Assembly: GCA_026936335.1 (NCBI GenBank) | Contig: JAPMXV010000069.1 | Location: 248,001-312,000, forward strand | Direction: 5' to 3' | Origin: Mantamonas sphyraenae | Taxonomy: Eukaryota > CRuMs > Mantamonadidae | DNA: 64,000 bases | In this document: one piece after another, positions 31,130-42,004 of the stretch | Position numbering within the stretch: the first letter of the stretch is position 1 | How the letters are laid out: the number at the start of each line of letters is the position of its first letter | Position numbers and translations under genes: made by a program | Notes under the pieces: model-generated | Database searches by the model: none | What the model saw: the letters and a program-made list of their open reading frames with translations, nothing else | Told to the model about the DNA's origin: nothing

Positions 31130-32801
31130 ATGGGACGTCGGAGCTTGGAGGGCAGGGGTGGGCCTGGCACGCGCCGCAGCATCCAACGCATCTAACAACC
31201 AACACATCCTCACAGAGATGTACTTTGAAGGTAGGTAGAGAGGACGGATGGGGAACGGGAGGGAGAGACTGGTGGTGGGGTGGGGGGGTGTGGGGGGGGG
31301 GGGCGCGAAGTGACCCGACCCGGAGACAGCTGTGCACGCGCGCTCACATCGGGCAAAGCGGACGATATGAGCTCTGGCTGCGATGGAGAGGATCATTGGC
31401 TGCCACTGCTGCAGAGCGGGGATCACGCACAGATTTGCCGCGCACTGGAGGCTGAGAGAAAGGTGGGCTGGAATGCAGTGATGTGCGGCGTGGAGAAGAA
31501 GCGGGTGGTGAAGGGCAACAAGGGAGAGTGTGCTGACACATGAACCTCAGTTGTTGTATATGCTGGGTGTGATTGGAGGTGACGACGCGACACGAGCGCT
31601 GGCCGAGGCACTGAGTGTGAACAGCAACTTGACGGTACTGCTGCTTGATGAGTGCTTGTTCGGTGACAAAGGAGCAGCAGCACTGGCGGAGGCACTGTGT
31701 GAGAACAGCAGTGTGCAAACCGTGTACCTCAATGTCAACAGCATCGGGGACAAAGGAGCAGCTGCACTGGCGCAAGCACTGAGAAAGAACAGCACCTTGC
31801 AGGAACTGATCCTCAGACACAACAGCATTGGGGACAAAGGAGCAACGGCGCTGGCGGAGGCACTGAGTGTGAACAGCACCTTGCAGTCACTGGGCCTCAA
31901 TGACAACAGCATTGGGGACAAAGGAGCAGCAGCACTGGCGCAGGCACTGAGTACAAGCAGCACCTTGCAGACCCTGTACCTCGGTGACAACAGCATCGGG
32001 GACAAAGGAGCAACGGCGCTGGCGCAGGCACTGAGTGAGAACAGCAGCTTGCAGGAACTGAACCTCAGCCACTTCAGCATTGGGGACAAAGGAGCAGCAG
32101 CACTGGCGGAGGCACTGAGTGTGAACAGCACCTTGCAGTCACTGGACCTCACACGCAACAGTATTGGGGAAGAAGGGGCAGCAGCACTTGCTCAGGCAAT
32201 GGAAAGCAATCGGTCCTGCTGGATAATCGACGGCGTTCGCAACGACGCTTTGCAGTCGCTGTTGGATCGGAACTGGAAGCAGCACGAGGCGTTTGTGAAG
32301 TGTGGGGATGTGGAGAAGATGAGAGAGTTGATGGAGTGGGGTGTGCCTGTGGACACGTCTGCAGCGTACTTGAGTGGGGGTGCGCTGGAGTTAGCAGTGA
32401 GGAAAGGTGATGAGGAGATTGTGGAGGTGTTGAGGGAGTGGGGTGCGCATCCAACGATGGAAACGGTGTATATGGTGAGGAAGAAAGGGTGGAGAAAGGC
32501 GTGGCATTGGATTGGATGGGGTGAACAGGTGGATGGGGCGATCGAGACGGCGCTGGTGATGAACGGGGAGGAGAGAGAGATGATGTTTGCGTGTGGTGGA
32601 ATGGACGAGTACGTGGAGGAGACAGGATGGGAAAGGTGGGTGACACTGCCGGATGAGGTGATGGAGAGGGTGATTGGGTGGGTGGGGAGGGGTGCCACAC
32701 CGGCGAGGGTGGCTGTGGGGAGGACGGGCGAGACGAGGAAGCGCGAGAGAGATGAAGAGGAAGAGGACGTGGAAAAGCGGCAGCGTGTGGAGGAGGAGTG
32801 A
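31130..32801 (+). CDS. LRR plus ankyrin-like protein 2
   Basis: Exons 31130-31157, 31216-31230, 31359-31462 and 31551-32801 join in frame (about 465 residues). The 88-nt last intron is the same size as in LRR1 and contains TGTGCTGACAC. The third exon is altered: the usual CACACCAG acceptor has become CACATCGG and the frame is kept only if the acceptor moves to GGCAAAG. This gives ADDMSSGCDGEDHWLPLLQSGDH, so the conserved tryptophan-leader (DWVKLL) reads DHWLPLL. About eight LRRs follow, dominated by NSIGDKGAAALAQAL. The C-module and the VEKRQRVEEE tail are virtually identical to LRR1. A start at the internal Met (MSSGCDG) is possible. Confidence 0.75.
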
Positions 32802-32902
32802 ACACTTGGGTGTGATCAGCAGGAAATAGACGGCCTTCCGTCCATGTAGATTGGGGCGGACTGATCCAACCGCACACTCACAACGGGCAGAAGGACGCCA
32901 TT

Positions 32903-33081
32903 CGCCCGCTGGAGATGGATACAATAGATAGATGGAAGTGCTGACACCCGGGGCAACCAGAAGAGCATTGAGGACAACGGTAGCCCACAGAACAGCGCCC
33001 TGAAGACACTGCTGCCCAGAGGAGCAGCGTCGGGGACTTGGGCAGCACCTGGCCCTGGCGATGCAAAGCAATCGATGGAAA
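32903..33081 (+). pseudogene. Relic LRR gene in spacer 2
   Basis: Near-identical copy of the relic at 30345-30522, carried along in the tandem unit. Its persistence at the same offset shows the relic predates the duplication. Confidence 0.6.
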
Positions 33082-33682
33082 GCAAAAACGAGCATACCGG
33101 GTCGCAGTGACGCGCGGATGGAGGCCATACCCACCGCATTCCTGAACGCAATCGATGAACAAAATCCGATGTTCCCCCCTCCCCCCCTTCCCCCTTCCCC
33201 CCCCCCTTACCCCTGATCATCCAACAACCTCACCCTCCTCTCATCCATCTCAACCCCCACCCCCCTCCACTTCTCATCGTCGATGCCCCGCCGGCGCCGG
33301 TGTCCACAGCAAGCATCCGCGCCCACGCGTGCTGCAACGCAACAGCAACCGATGTCGTGAGTGCCTTGTCCCAGCCATGTGGGATGGACATAGGTTGCGG
33401 AGGCGTTTAAGTGAGCCGCAGCAGCCTCTGGGGTGGGTGCGCCTGTCAAAGCACGACAAACACAACTGACGCACCGACGGACAAAGTGGGTTGATGCCAT
33501 AGTGGATGTCTCGCTTTGGCGATGGTGGTTGGTGGGTGGGCTGCTGGGGGGTGGCGGGGGGTGCGCCATCAACCAGCTTCTTCCGTGTTTGCAGAAGGAA
33601 GGAGAGCGGTGTGCCCAACAGCCTGGTCACGGGAACGTCGTGCCCCACCTCTCCCTCGCTGGCATCAGGTAGTCCGCAAACA

Positions 33683-35353
33683 ATGGGACGTCGGAGCTTG
33701 GAGGGCAGGGGTGGGCCTGGCACGCGCCGCAGCATCCAACGCATCTAACAACCAACACATCCTCACAGAGATGTACTTTGAAGGTAGGTAGAGAGGACGG
33801 ATGGGGAACGGGAGGGAGAGACTGGTGGTGGGGTGGGGGGGGGGGGGGGGGGGGCGCGAAGTGACCCGACCCGGAGACAGCTGTGCACGCGCGCTCACAT
33901 CGGGCAAAGCGGACGATATGAGCTCTGGCTGCGATGGAGAGGATCATTGGCTGCCACTGCTGCAGAGCGGGGATCACGCACAGATTTGCCGCGCACTGGA
34001 GGCTGAGAGAAAGGTGGGCTGGAATGCAGTGATGTGCGGCGTGGAGAAGAAGCGGGTGGTGAAGGGCAACAAGGGAGAGTGTGCTGACACATGAACCTCA
34101 GTTGTTGTATATGCTGGGTGTGATTGGAGGTGACGACGCGACACGAGCGCTGGCCGAGGCACTGAGTGTGAACAGCAACTTGACGGTACTGCTGCTTGAT
34201 GAGTGCTTGTTCGGTGACAAAGGAGCAGCAGCACTGGCGGAGGCACTGTGTGAGAACAGCAGTGTGCAAACCGTGTACCTCAATGTCAACAGCATCGGGG
34301 ACAAAGGAGCAGCTGCACTGGCGCAAGCACTGAGAAAAGAACAGCACCTTGCAGGAACTGATCCTCAGACACAACAGCATTGGGGACAAAGGAGCAACGG
34401 CGCTGGCGGAGGCACTGAGTGTGAACAGCACCTTGCAGTCACTGGGCCTCAATGACAACAGCATTGGGGACAAAGGAGCAGCAGCACTGGCGCAGGCACT
34501 GAGTACAAGCAGCACCTTGCAGACCCTGTACCTCGGTGACAACAGCATCGGGGACAAAGGAGCAACGGCGCTGGCGCAGGCACTGAGTGAGAACAGCAGC
34601 TTGCAGGAACTGAACCTCAGCCACTTCAGCATTGGGGACAAAGGAGCAGCAGCACTGGCGGAGGCACTGAGTGTGAACAGCACCTTGCAGTCACTGGACC
34701 TCACACGCAACAGTATTGGGGAAGAAGGGGCAGCAGCACTTGCTCAGGCAATGGAAAGCAATCGGTCCTGCTGGATAATCGACGGCGTTCGCAACGACGC
34801 TTTGCAGTCGCTGTTGGATCGGAACTGGAAGCAGCACGAGGCGTTTGTGAAGTGTGGGGATGTGGAGAAGATGAGAGAGTTGATGGAGTGGGGTGTGCCT
34901 GTGGACACGTCTGCAGCGTACTTGAGTGGGGGTGCGCTGGAGTTAGCAGTGAGGAAAGGTGATGAGGAGATTGTGGAGGTGTTGAGGGAGTGGGGTGCGC
35001 ACCCAGGGATGGAAACTGTGTATATGGTGAGGAAGAAAGGGTGGAGAAAGGCGTGGCATTGGATTGGATGGGGTGAACAGGTGGATGGGGCGATCGAGAC
35101 GGCGCTGGTGATGAACGGGGAGGAGAGAGAGATGATGTTTGCGTGTGGTGGAATGGACGAGTACGTGGAGGAGACAGGATGGGAAGGGTGGGTGACACTG
35201 CCGGATGAGGTGATGGAGAGGGTGATTGGGTGGGTGGGGAGGGGTGCCACACCGGCGAGGGTCGCTGTGGGGAGGACAGGCGAGACGAGGAAGCGCGAGA
35301 GAGATGAGGAGGAAGAGGACGTGGAGAAGCGGCAGCGTGTGGAGGAGGAGTGA
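33683..35353 (+). pseudogene. LRR plus ankyrin-like copy 3, frameshifted
   Basis: Exons 33683-33710, 33769-33783, 33910-34013 and 34102-35353 match LRR2 almost base for base, about 2.55 kb away. A run of four A at 34335-34338 replaces three A in LRR2. The frame is lost after AQALRK and ends at 34455; the correct frame resumes only from 34349 to 35353. Differences from LRR2 are otherwise few (for example HPGMETV for HPTMETV). Either this is a very recent pseudogene or the extra A is a sequencing error in a homopolymer. In the second case it would be an intact third copy of about 465 residues. Confidence 0.7.
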
Positions 35354-36027
35354 ACATTTGGGTGTGATCAGCAGGAAATAGACGTCCTTCGGTCCCATGT
35401 AGATTGGGGCGGACTGATCCAACCGCACACTCACAACGGGCAGAAGGACGCCATTCGCCCGCTGGAGATGGATAGTTGGATAGAACTGCCAAGATTCAGA
35501 CCGCAACGCCAATCGCCATTCGCACAGAGCGTGTGCTGACGCGCGGGGCAACCAGAAGAGCATTGAGGACAACGGTAGCCCACAGAACAGCGCCCTGAAG
35601 ACACTGCTGCCCAGAGGAGCAGCGTCGGGGACTTGGGCAGCACCTGGCCCTGGCGATGCAAAGCAATCGATGGAAAGCAAAAACGAGCATACCGGGTCGC
35701 AGTGACGCGCGGATGGAGGCCATACCCACCGCATTCCTGAACGCAATCGATGAACAGAATCCGATGTTCCCCCCTCCCCCCTTCCCCCCCTTACCCCTGA
35801 TCATCCAACAACCTCACCCTCCTCTCATCCATCTCAACCCCCACCCCCCTCCACTTCTCATCGTCGATGCCCCGCCGGCGCCGGTGGCCACAGCGAGCAT
35901 CCGCGCCCACGCGTGCTGTCGTGAGTGGCTTGTCCTGGCCATGTTGGATGGACGGGCGTGCCGGAGGCCTTTACGTGTGTTGCAGCAGCCGCGCGCGTGC
36001 GCGTGTCACACCACGACAAACACAAAC
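35354..36027. other. LRR3-LRR4 spacer
   Basis: The left part repeats the spacer of LRR1/2 with a relic gene that is better preserved here. The right part carries C-rich tracts and sequence shared with the 5' flank of LRR2/3 up to about 35940, then diverges toward LRR4. Confidence 0.6.
35460..35673 (+). pseudogene. Relic LRR gene in spacer 3 (longest version)
   Basis: This copy retains ATGGATAGTTGGATAGAACT, matching the leader exon of LRR5 (ATGGATAGTTGGATAGATCT). It also retains GCGTGTGCTGACGCGCGGGG, matching that gene's branch-point region, and then the same LRR fragments as the other relics. The relic is therefore a decayed relative of LRR5. Confidence 0.65.
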
Positions 36028-37661
36028 ATGTCCCGAAAAGGTGGGTGTCGGTGTGTCGTTTTGGCAATGGTGGTTGGTGGGTTCCCGTGCACTCACACCA
36101 GGCAAAGCAGACACAACAACCGCACGGGAGATGCTTGACTGGGTGAAACTGCTGCAGAGAGGGGATCACGCACAGATTTGCAGCGCACTAGAGGCAGTTG
36201 GACAGGTAGGGTTGGAACTGGGACACAGGGTGACGCACGGCAACTGACACGCGGACACGCGGAGCACAGGGGTTGCGTATCAAGCACACGGATCTAGGAG
36301 ACGGTGGGGCAGTGGCGCTGGCCAACGCGCTCGAGAAGAACACCAGCTTGCGGACTCTACACCTCACCGTGGACGGCATCGGGGACAAAGGAGTAGCAGC
36401 ACTGGCACATGCACTGAGTGCCAACACCACCTTGCAGAAACTGGTCCTCCAGGAGAACAACTTTGGGGCCGAAGGAGCAGCCGCGCTGGCGCAGGCGCTG
36501 AGTATGAACGGCGCCTTGCACACCCTGGACCTCAACTGGAACAGCATCGGGACAGACGGGGCAGTAGCACTCGCACAGGCGCTGGGTGTAAACACCACCT
36601 TGCAGAGACTGGACCTCCGAAGCAACAGCATCGCGGACAAAGGAGCAGCAGCACTGGCGCAGGCGCTGAGCGACAACAACAGCAGCTTGCAGGCACTAGA
36701 CCTCCACATGAACAGGATCGGGGCAGAAGGGGCTGCAGCACTGGCGCAGGCACTGAGTGTGAACGGAACGTTGCACACTCTGGACCTCAGCTGGAACAGC
36801 GTCGGGGCTGCAGCAATCGCACAGGCACTGAGTGTGAGCAGTTGCTTGCAAACAGTAGACCTTGCACACAGCAGCATTGGGGCAGAAGGAGCAGCAACAC
36901 TGGCGCAGGCACTCGGTGTGAACAGCACCTTGCAGACACTCGAACTCGGCTGGAACAGGATCGGGGCGGAAGGGGCAGCAGCACTTGCGCAGGGACTGAG
37001 GGAGAACAGCACCTTGCAGACACTGAGTCTCTGGGACAACCGCATCGGGGACAAAGGAGCAGCAGCACTGGCGCAGGCACTGAGTGAGAACAGCAGCTTG
37101 CAGAGACTGTACCTCAGCCACAACAGCATTGGGGACAAAGGAGCAACAGCACTGGCGCAGGCCATGAAAGTCAATCGATCGTGCTGGGAGATCCAGGGTG
37201 TTCCCGATGACGCGTTGCAGACCCTGGTGGAGAGAAACAAGAAGCAGCATGCAGAGTTTGTGGAGTGTGGGGATGTGGGGAGGATGAGAGAGTTGAGGGA
37301 GTGGGGTGTGCCCGTGGACACGTTTGCAGGGGATTCTCGCTGGACGCAGACTGCGCTGGAGAGAGCGGTTGAGCGAGGGGAAGAGGGGATTGTGGAGGTG
37401 TTGCGAGCGTGGGGCGCGACGCCAAGGGTGGAAGCCGTGGCGATGGTGAGGAAGGAAGGGTGGAGAAAGGCGTGGCATTGGATTGGGTGGGGTGGACAGG
37501 TGGATGAGGCGATGGAGGTGGCGTTGGTGATGAACGGGGAGGAGAGGGAGGTGATGTTCGAGTGTGGCGGGATGGAGGCGTACGAACCGACTGCACAGTG
37601 GATGACACTGCCAGATGAGGTGATGGAGAGGGTCGTGCAGTGGGTGGGGAGGCGAGGGTGA
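36028..37661 (+). CDS. LRR plus ankyrin-like protein 4
   Basis: Exons 36028-36040 (MSRK), 36102-36205 and 36270-37661 join in frame to about 502 residues. The 64-nt second intron has CAACTGACACG before its acceptor. The leader reads LDWVKLLQRGDHAQICSALEAVGQ. About eleven LRRs follow, one of them shortened (NSVGAAAIAQALS). The C-module has both ankyrin-like helices (GDVGRMRELREWGVPVDT, GEEGIVEVLRAWGATP) and ends LPDEVMERVVQWVGRRG, with no acidic KRQRV tail. The TGA stop sits in GGGTGAGAC, a good 5' splice site, and the bases after it resemble the tail-coding bases of LRR1 (GAGACGAGGAAG). A spliced longer C-terminus is therefore possible. Confidence 0.8.
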
Positions 37662-38040
37662 GACGAGGAAGTGCGAGAAGATGGTGGAGAAAAGGGAGTA
37701 GGAGGGTCAGCAGGAGGAATGGACGTGGATTCGGAGGAAAGCGAGTGTCGCGTGCATGGCCATGTTCTGTGCACTGCCTGTGATGGGAATGTTGATTGCG
37801 TCGTTGCACATTCAGGCGTGTTGGTGGGCAGGCAGCTGGGGCTGCACGCACCGCCGCAAAACAATGGAACGTCGGGCCTTGGAGGGTAAGAGACTTGTCC
37901 ACCGCAGCAACGCGTCTAACGACCAGCATATGGCGGATGGAGTCCATGCGAGGTGGAGAGGGAGGGGCAAGGCGGCTGCAGAAAAAGCTGGTTCCCGTGC
38001 ACTCACACCAGGCAAAGAAGACACAACAAACTCACTGGAG
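37662..38040. other. LRR4-LRR5 spacer
   Basis: The start is homologous to the tail-coding segment of LRR1-3 but out of frame or untranslated. At 37863 ATGGAACGTCGG matches the first mini-exon of LRR1-3, followed by GTAAGAG. An open frame also runs straight from there into the LRR5 leader, so whether this stretch is 5' exon, intron or UTR is open. Confidence 0.45.
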
Positions 38041-40076
38041 ATGGATAGTTGGATAGATCTGCTGCAGAGCGGAGATCATGAACGGATTTGCAGTGCACTG
38101 GAGGCAGAGGGAGAGGTGGGTTGGGAACGCAGCGCGAATCGCAATTTGCACAGACCGTGTGCTGACACGCGGGGAAGGAGACGAATATTGACGACCGTGT
38201 CGAGCTAGAAGACAGTGATGCAGCAGCGCTGGCACGGGCCCTGAGCGAGAACAGCACCTTGAAGACACTGCTGCTCGGGGGGAACCGCATCGGGGGAGAA
38301 GGGGGAGCAGCACTTGCGCAGGCACTGAGTGAGAACAGTTGCTTACAGACACTGTACCTCGACTACAACAGCATCGGGGACATAGGGGCCGCAGCACTGG
38401 GGCACGCACTGAGTGGGAACAACACCTTGCAGACGCAGAGTCTCTTGGGCAACAGCATCGGGAACGAAGGAGCAGCAGCACTGGCGCGGGGACTAGCTCG
38501 GAACAACAACTTACAGGCCCTGAACCTCAACAGCAACACCATCGGGGCAGAAGGAGCAGCAGCAATGGCACGCGGATTGACGGTGAACAGCAGCTTGCAG
38601 ACACTGAAACTCTGGAACAGCAGTATCGAGGATGAAGGAGCAGCAGCACTGGGGCGGGCACTAGCTCAGAACAGAAGCTTGCAGAAACTGAACCTCGGGA
38701 ACAACTTTGTCGGGAACGAAGGAGCAGCAGCACTGGCGCAGGGACTAGCTCGGAACAACAACTTACAGACCCTGGACCTCAACAGCAACAACATCGATGC
38801 AGAAGGAGCAGCAGCCCTGGGGCAGGCACTCGCACAGAACAACAGCGTACAGGCCCTGAACCTCAACAGCAACACCATCGGGGCAGAAGGAGCAGCAGCA
38901 ATGGCACACGGATTGAGGGTGAACAGCAGCTTGCAGACACTGGATCTCTGGAACAGCAGTATCGAGGATGAAGGAGCAGCAGCACTGGGGCGGGCACTAG
39001 CTCAGAACAGAAGCTTGCAGAAACTGAACCTCAGGAACAACTTTGTCGGCGGCGAGGGAGCAGCAGCACTGGGGCAGGGACTAGCTCAGAACAGAAGCTT
39101 ACAGACCCTGGAACTCGGCTGGAACAGCATCGGCGCAGAAGGGGCAGCAGCACTGGCACGCGGATTGAATGACAACTGCGTCTTGCAGACACTGACTCTC
39201 GGGAAAAACAGCATCGGGGACAGAGGAGCAACAGCACTGGCGCAGGGACTGAGTGAGAACCGCAGCTTGCAGAAACTCGTTCTCAGCAACAACAGCATCG
39301 GTGCAGAAGGAGCAGCAGCACTGGGGCATGCGCTGACTGGCAACAGCAGCTTGCAGACACTGAACCTCGCTTTCAACAGAGTTGGGGCTGAAGGAGCAGC
39401 AGCACTGGCGCAGGCGCTGTGCGAGTGCTCCTTGCAGACACTTGATCTCAACGGGAATGGCATTGGGGACAAGGGCGCCGAAGCCCTGGCGCAGGCGCTG
39501 AGTGGGAACAGCAGCTTGCAGACATTGGGCCTCAGGAGCAACAACATTGGGTCAGAAGGAGCAGCAGCACTGACCACGGCAATGCAAGGCAATCGGTCCT
39601 GCTGCAGCGTCGAGGACGTTCACGATGGCACGTTGGAGTCGCTGTTGGAGAGAAACAAGGAGAAGCACGTGGAGTTTATGGAGTGTGGAGATGTGGACAA
39701 GATGAGGGAGTTGAGGGAGTGGGGGGTGCCTGTAGACACATTTGCAGGGGAGAGGGGGAGGAAGACTGCGCTGGAGCGATCAGTGAAGCGAGGGGATGAG
39801 AGGATTGTGGAGGTGTTGCGGGCGTGGGGTGCGACGCCGAGGATGAGAACGGTGGAGATGGTGAGGAGGGAAGGGTGGAGAAAGGCGTGGCATTGGATTG
39901 GATGGGGTGGACAGGTGGATGAGGCGATCGAGACGGCGTTGGTGATGAATGGGGAGGAGAGGGAGGTGATGTTCGAGTGTGGCGGGATGGAGGGGTATGA
40001 GCCGAGTGCACAGTGGATGACACTTCCGGATGAGGTGATGGAGAGGGTGATTGGGTGGGTGGGGAGGGGAGGGTGA
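38041..40076 (+). CDS. LRR plus ankyrin-like protein 5 (longest)
   Basis: Leader exon 38041-38115 (MDSWIDLLQSGDHERICSAL) and exon 38178-40076 join in frame through a 62-nt intron containing GTGCTGACACG. The acceptor is AAG, at the position where sister genes have CACAG. The product is about 657 residues. About sixteen LRRs make it the largest repeat domain of the cluster. A four-repeat block (NSNTIGAEGAAAMA to ALGRALAQNRSLQKLNL) is duplicated at 336-bp spacing. The C-module (GDVDKMRELREWGVPVDT, GDERIVEVLRAWGATP, LPDEVMERVIGWVGRGG) is intact. The stop lies in GGGTGAGAC. An unspliced frame extends 5' to 37863 (MERRALEGK...), so the start may be further upstream. Confidence 0.75.
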
Positions 40077-40297
40077 GACGAGGAAGTGCGAGAAAGATGG
40101 TGGAGAAGAGGAACAAAGTTTTCTTTGAGGATGGAGCGCAGGAGCAGGCAACCCATCTTGGAGCTGTCACATTCTTGCAGAATCGCAATGTAGGTAGAGT
40201 GGGGTGGACAGAGGACGTGCGGGATGGAGTGGTGGTGGAGAGGGTGGCGGCAGAAAGCAAAGTTGGCGCGCGCTCACAACGGGAAGAGCAGACAACA

Positions 40298-41800
40298 ATG
40301 AACTCGTCAAAGAGGACAGAGTGGTGCAATTTGCTGAAGGCCGGGGATCATGAACGGATTTGCAGCGCACTGGAGGCAGAGGGAGAGGGGAGTGGAGTGC
40401 AGAGTGCGCGCGTGAGCATTGATGGCATGCAGCTAGAAGGCAATGAGGTAGTAGCACTGTCCAAGGCGCTAGCAAAGAACACAAACTTGCAGACACTCGA
40501 CTTTACCGACAACGGCGTCGGGGAGAAAGGAGCAGCAGCGCTGGCGCAGGCCCTGATTGAGAACAGCAGCTTGCAGACGCTGCACCTCGGAAGGAACAGC
40601 ATCGGTGACCGGGGAGCAGCAGCGCTGGCGCAGGCACTGAGTGAGAACAGCACCTTGCAGACGGTGTACCTTGGTAGCAACAAATTTGGGGACAAAGGCG
40701 CAGCAGCGCTGGCGCAGGCACTGAGTGAGAACAGCAGCGTGCACACACTGAGCCTCGGCTGGAACAGCATCGGGGCAGAAGGCGCAGCAGCACTGGCACA
40801 TGCACTGAATGGAAACTCCAGCTTGCAGACGCTGAAGCTCTGGGGCAATAGCATCGGGGCAGAAGGAGCAGCGGCGCTTGGGCAGGCACTTTGTCAGAAC
40901 GGCAGCTTGCAGACACTGGACCTCACCGACAACAGCATCGGGGCAAAAGGCGCAGCAGCACTGGCGCAAGCATTGAGTGAGAACAGCGGCTTGCATTCCT
41001 TGTACTTCAGCCTCAACGACATCGGGGACGAAGGAGCAGCGGCGCTGGCGCAGGCACTGAGCGAGAACACCTGCATGCAGACACTGTACCTCGAGGGGAA
41101 CGATATCGGGGCAAAAGGTGCTGCAGCACTTGCGCAGGGACTGAGGGAGAACAGCGGCTTGCATACACTGAGTCTCTGGGACAACCGCATTGGGGACAAA
41201 GGAGCAGCAGCACTGGCGCAGGCACTGAGTGCGAACAACAGCGTGCAGACCCTGTACCTCGATGACAACAGCATCGAGACAGAAGGAGCAGAATCTCTTG
41301 CTCAGGCGATGAATGGCAATCGGTCCTGCTGGAAAGTGTACGGCGTTCGCAATGACGCGTTGCGGTCGCTGGTGGAGAGAAACAAGAAGCAGCATGCAGA
41401 GTTTGTGGAGTGTGGGGATGTGGAAAAGATGAGAGAGTTGAGGGAATGGGGTGTGCCTGTGGACACGTTTGCAGGGGATGGAGGTGAGGAGACTGCGCTG
41501 GAGAGAGCGGTTGAGCGAGGGGAAGAGGGGATTGTGGAGGTGTTGCGGGGTTGGTGTGCGACTCCGAGGATGAGAACGGTGGAGATGGTGAGGAAGTCAG
41601 GGTGGAGAAAGGCGTGGCATTGGATTGGGTGGGGTGGACAAGTGGATGAGGCGATCGAGACGGCGTTGGTGATGAATGAGGAGGAGAGGGAGGTGATGTT
41701 TGAGTGTGGCGGGATGGAGGAGTACGAACCGACCGCACAGTGGATGACACTGCCAGATGAGGTGATGGAGAGGGTCGTGCTGTGGGTGGGGAGACGGTGA
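40298..41800 (+). CDS. LRR plus ankyrin-like protein 6 (intron partly exonised)
   Basis: One exon of about 500 residues starts MNSSKRTEWCNLLKAGDHER. All sister genes have an intron after the EAEGE/EAVGE leader. Here the donor half is deleted and the rest is read as coding, giving GEGSGVQSARVSIDGMQLEG. Comparison with LRR8 (44034-44095) shows which bases were lost. About eleven LRRs follow, several almost identical to those of LRR9. The C-module has GDVEKMRELREWGVPVDT and GEEGIVEVLRGWCATP and ends LPDEVMERVVLWVGRR. The frame is open further 5' (MVEKRNKVFFEDGAQ at about 40096) and this extension is conserved upstream of LRR8. A longer N-terminus is therefore possible. Confidence 0.8.
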   Translation: MNSSKRTEWCNLLKAGDHERICSALEAEGEGSGVQSARVSIDGMQLEGNEVVALSKALAKNTNLQTLDFTDNGVGEKGAAALAQALIENSSLQTLHLGRNSIGDRGAAALAQALSENSTLQTVYLGSNKFGDKGAAALAQALSENSSVHTLSLGWNSIGAEGAAALAHALNGNSSLQTLKLWGNSIGAEGAAALGQALCQNGSLQTLDLTDNSIGAKGAAALAQALSENSGLHSLYFSLNDIGDEGAAALAQALSENTCMQTLYLEGNDIGAKGAAALAQGLRENSGLHTLSLWDNRIGDKGAAALAQALSANNSVQTLYLDDNSIETEGAESLAQAMNGNRSCWKVYGVRNDALRSLVERNKKQHAEFVECGDVEKMRELREWGVPVDTFAGDGGEETALERAVERGEEGIVEVLRGWCATPRMRTVEMVRKSGWRKAWHWIGWGGQVDEAIETALVMNEEEREVMFECGGMEEYEPTAQWMTLPDEVMERVVLWVGRR

Positions 41801-42004
41801 CGCACCAACAAGAGTCCCTGTTGACCTTGATTGACAATTGACAATTGCTGATCTTGACCATCTCACCCGCTCACAGCGTGGATTGCTCACATGGATTCAT
41901 CCTTGCCATTGTGTGGATTCCTTTCGTTTGCGTCAGTGCGGGGGAACAACCGCAAACATCTCGCGCTCGCCAAAGCAGGACAAACACCCGACTGACACAC
42001 CGAG

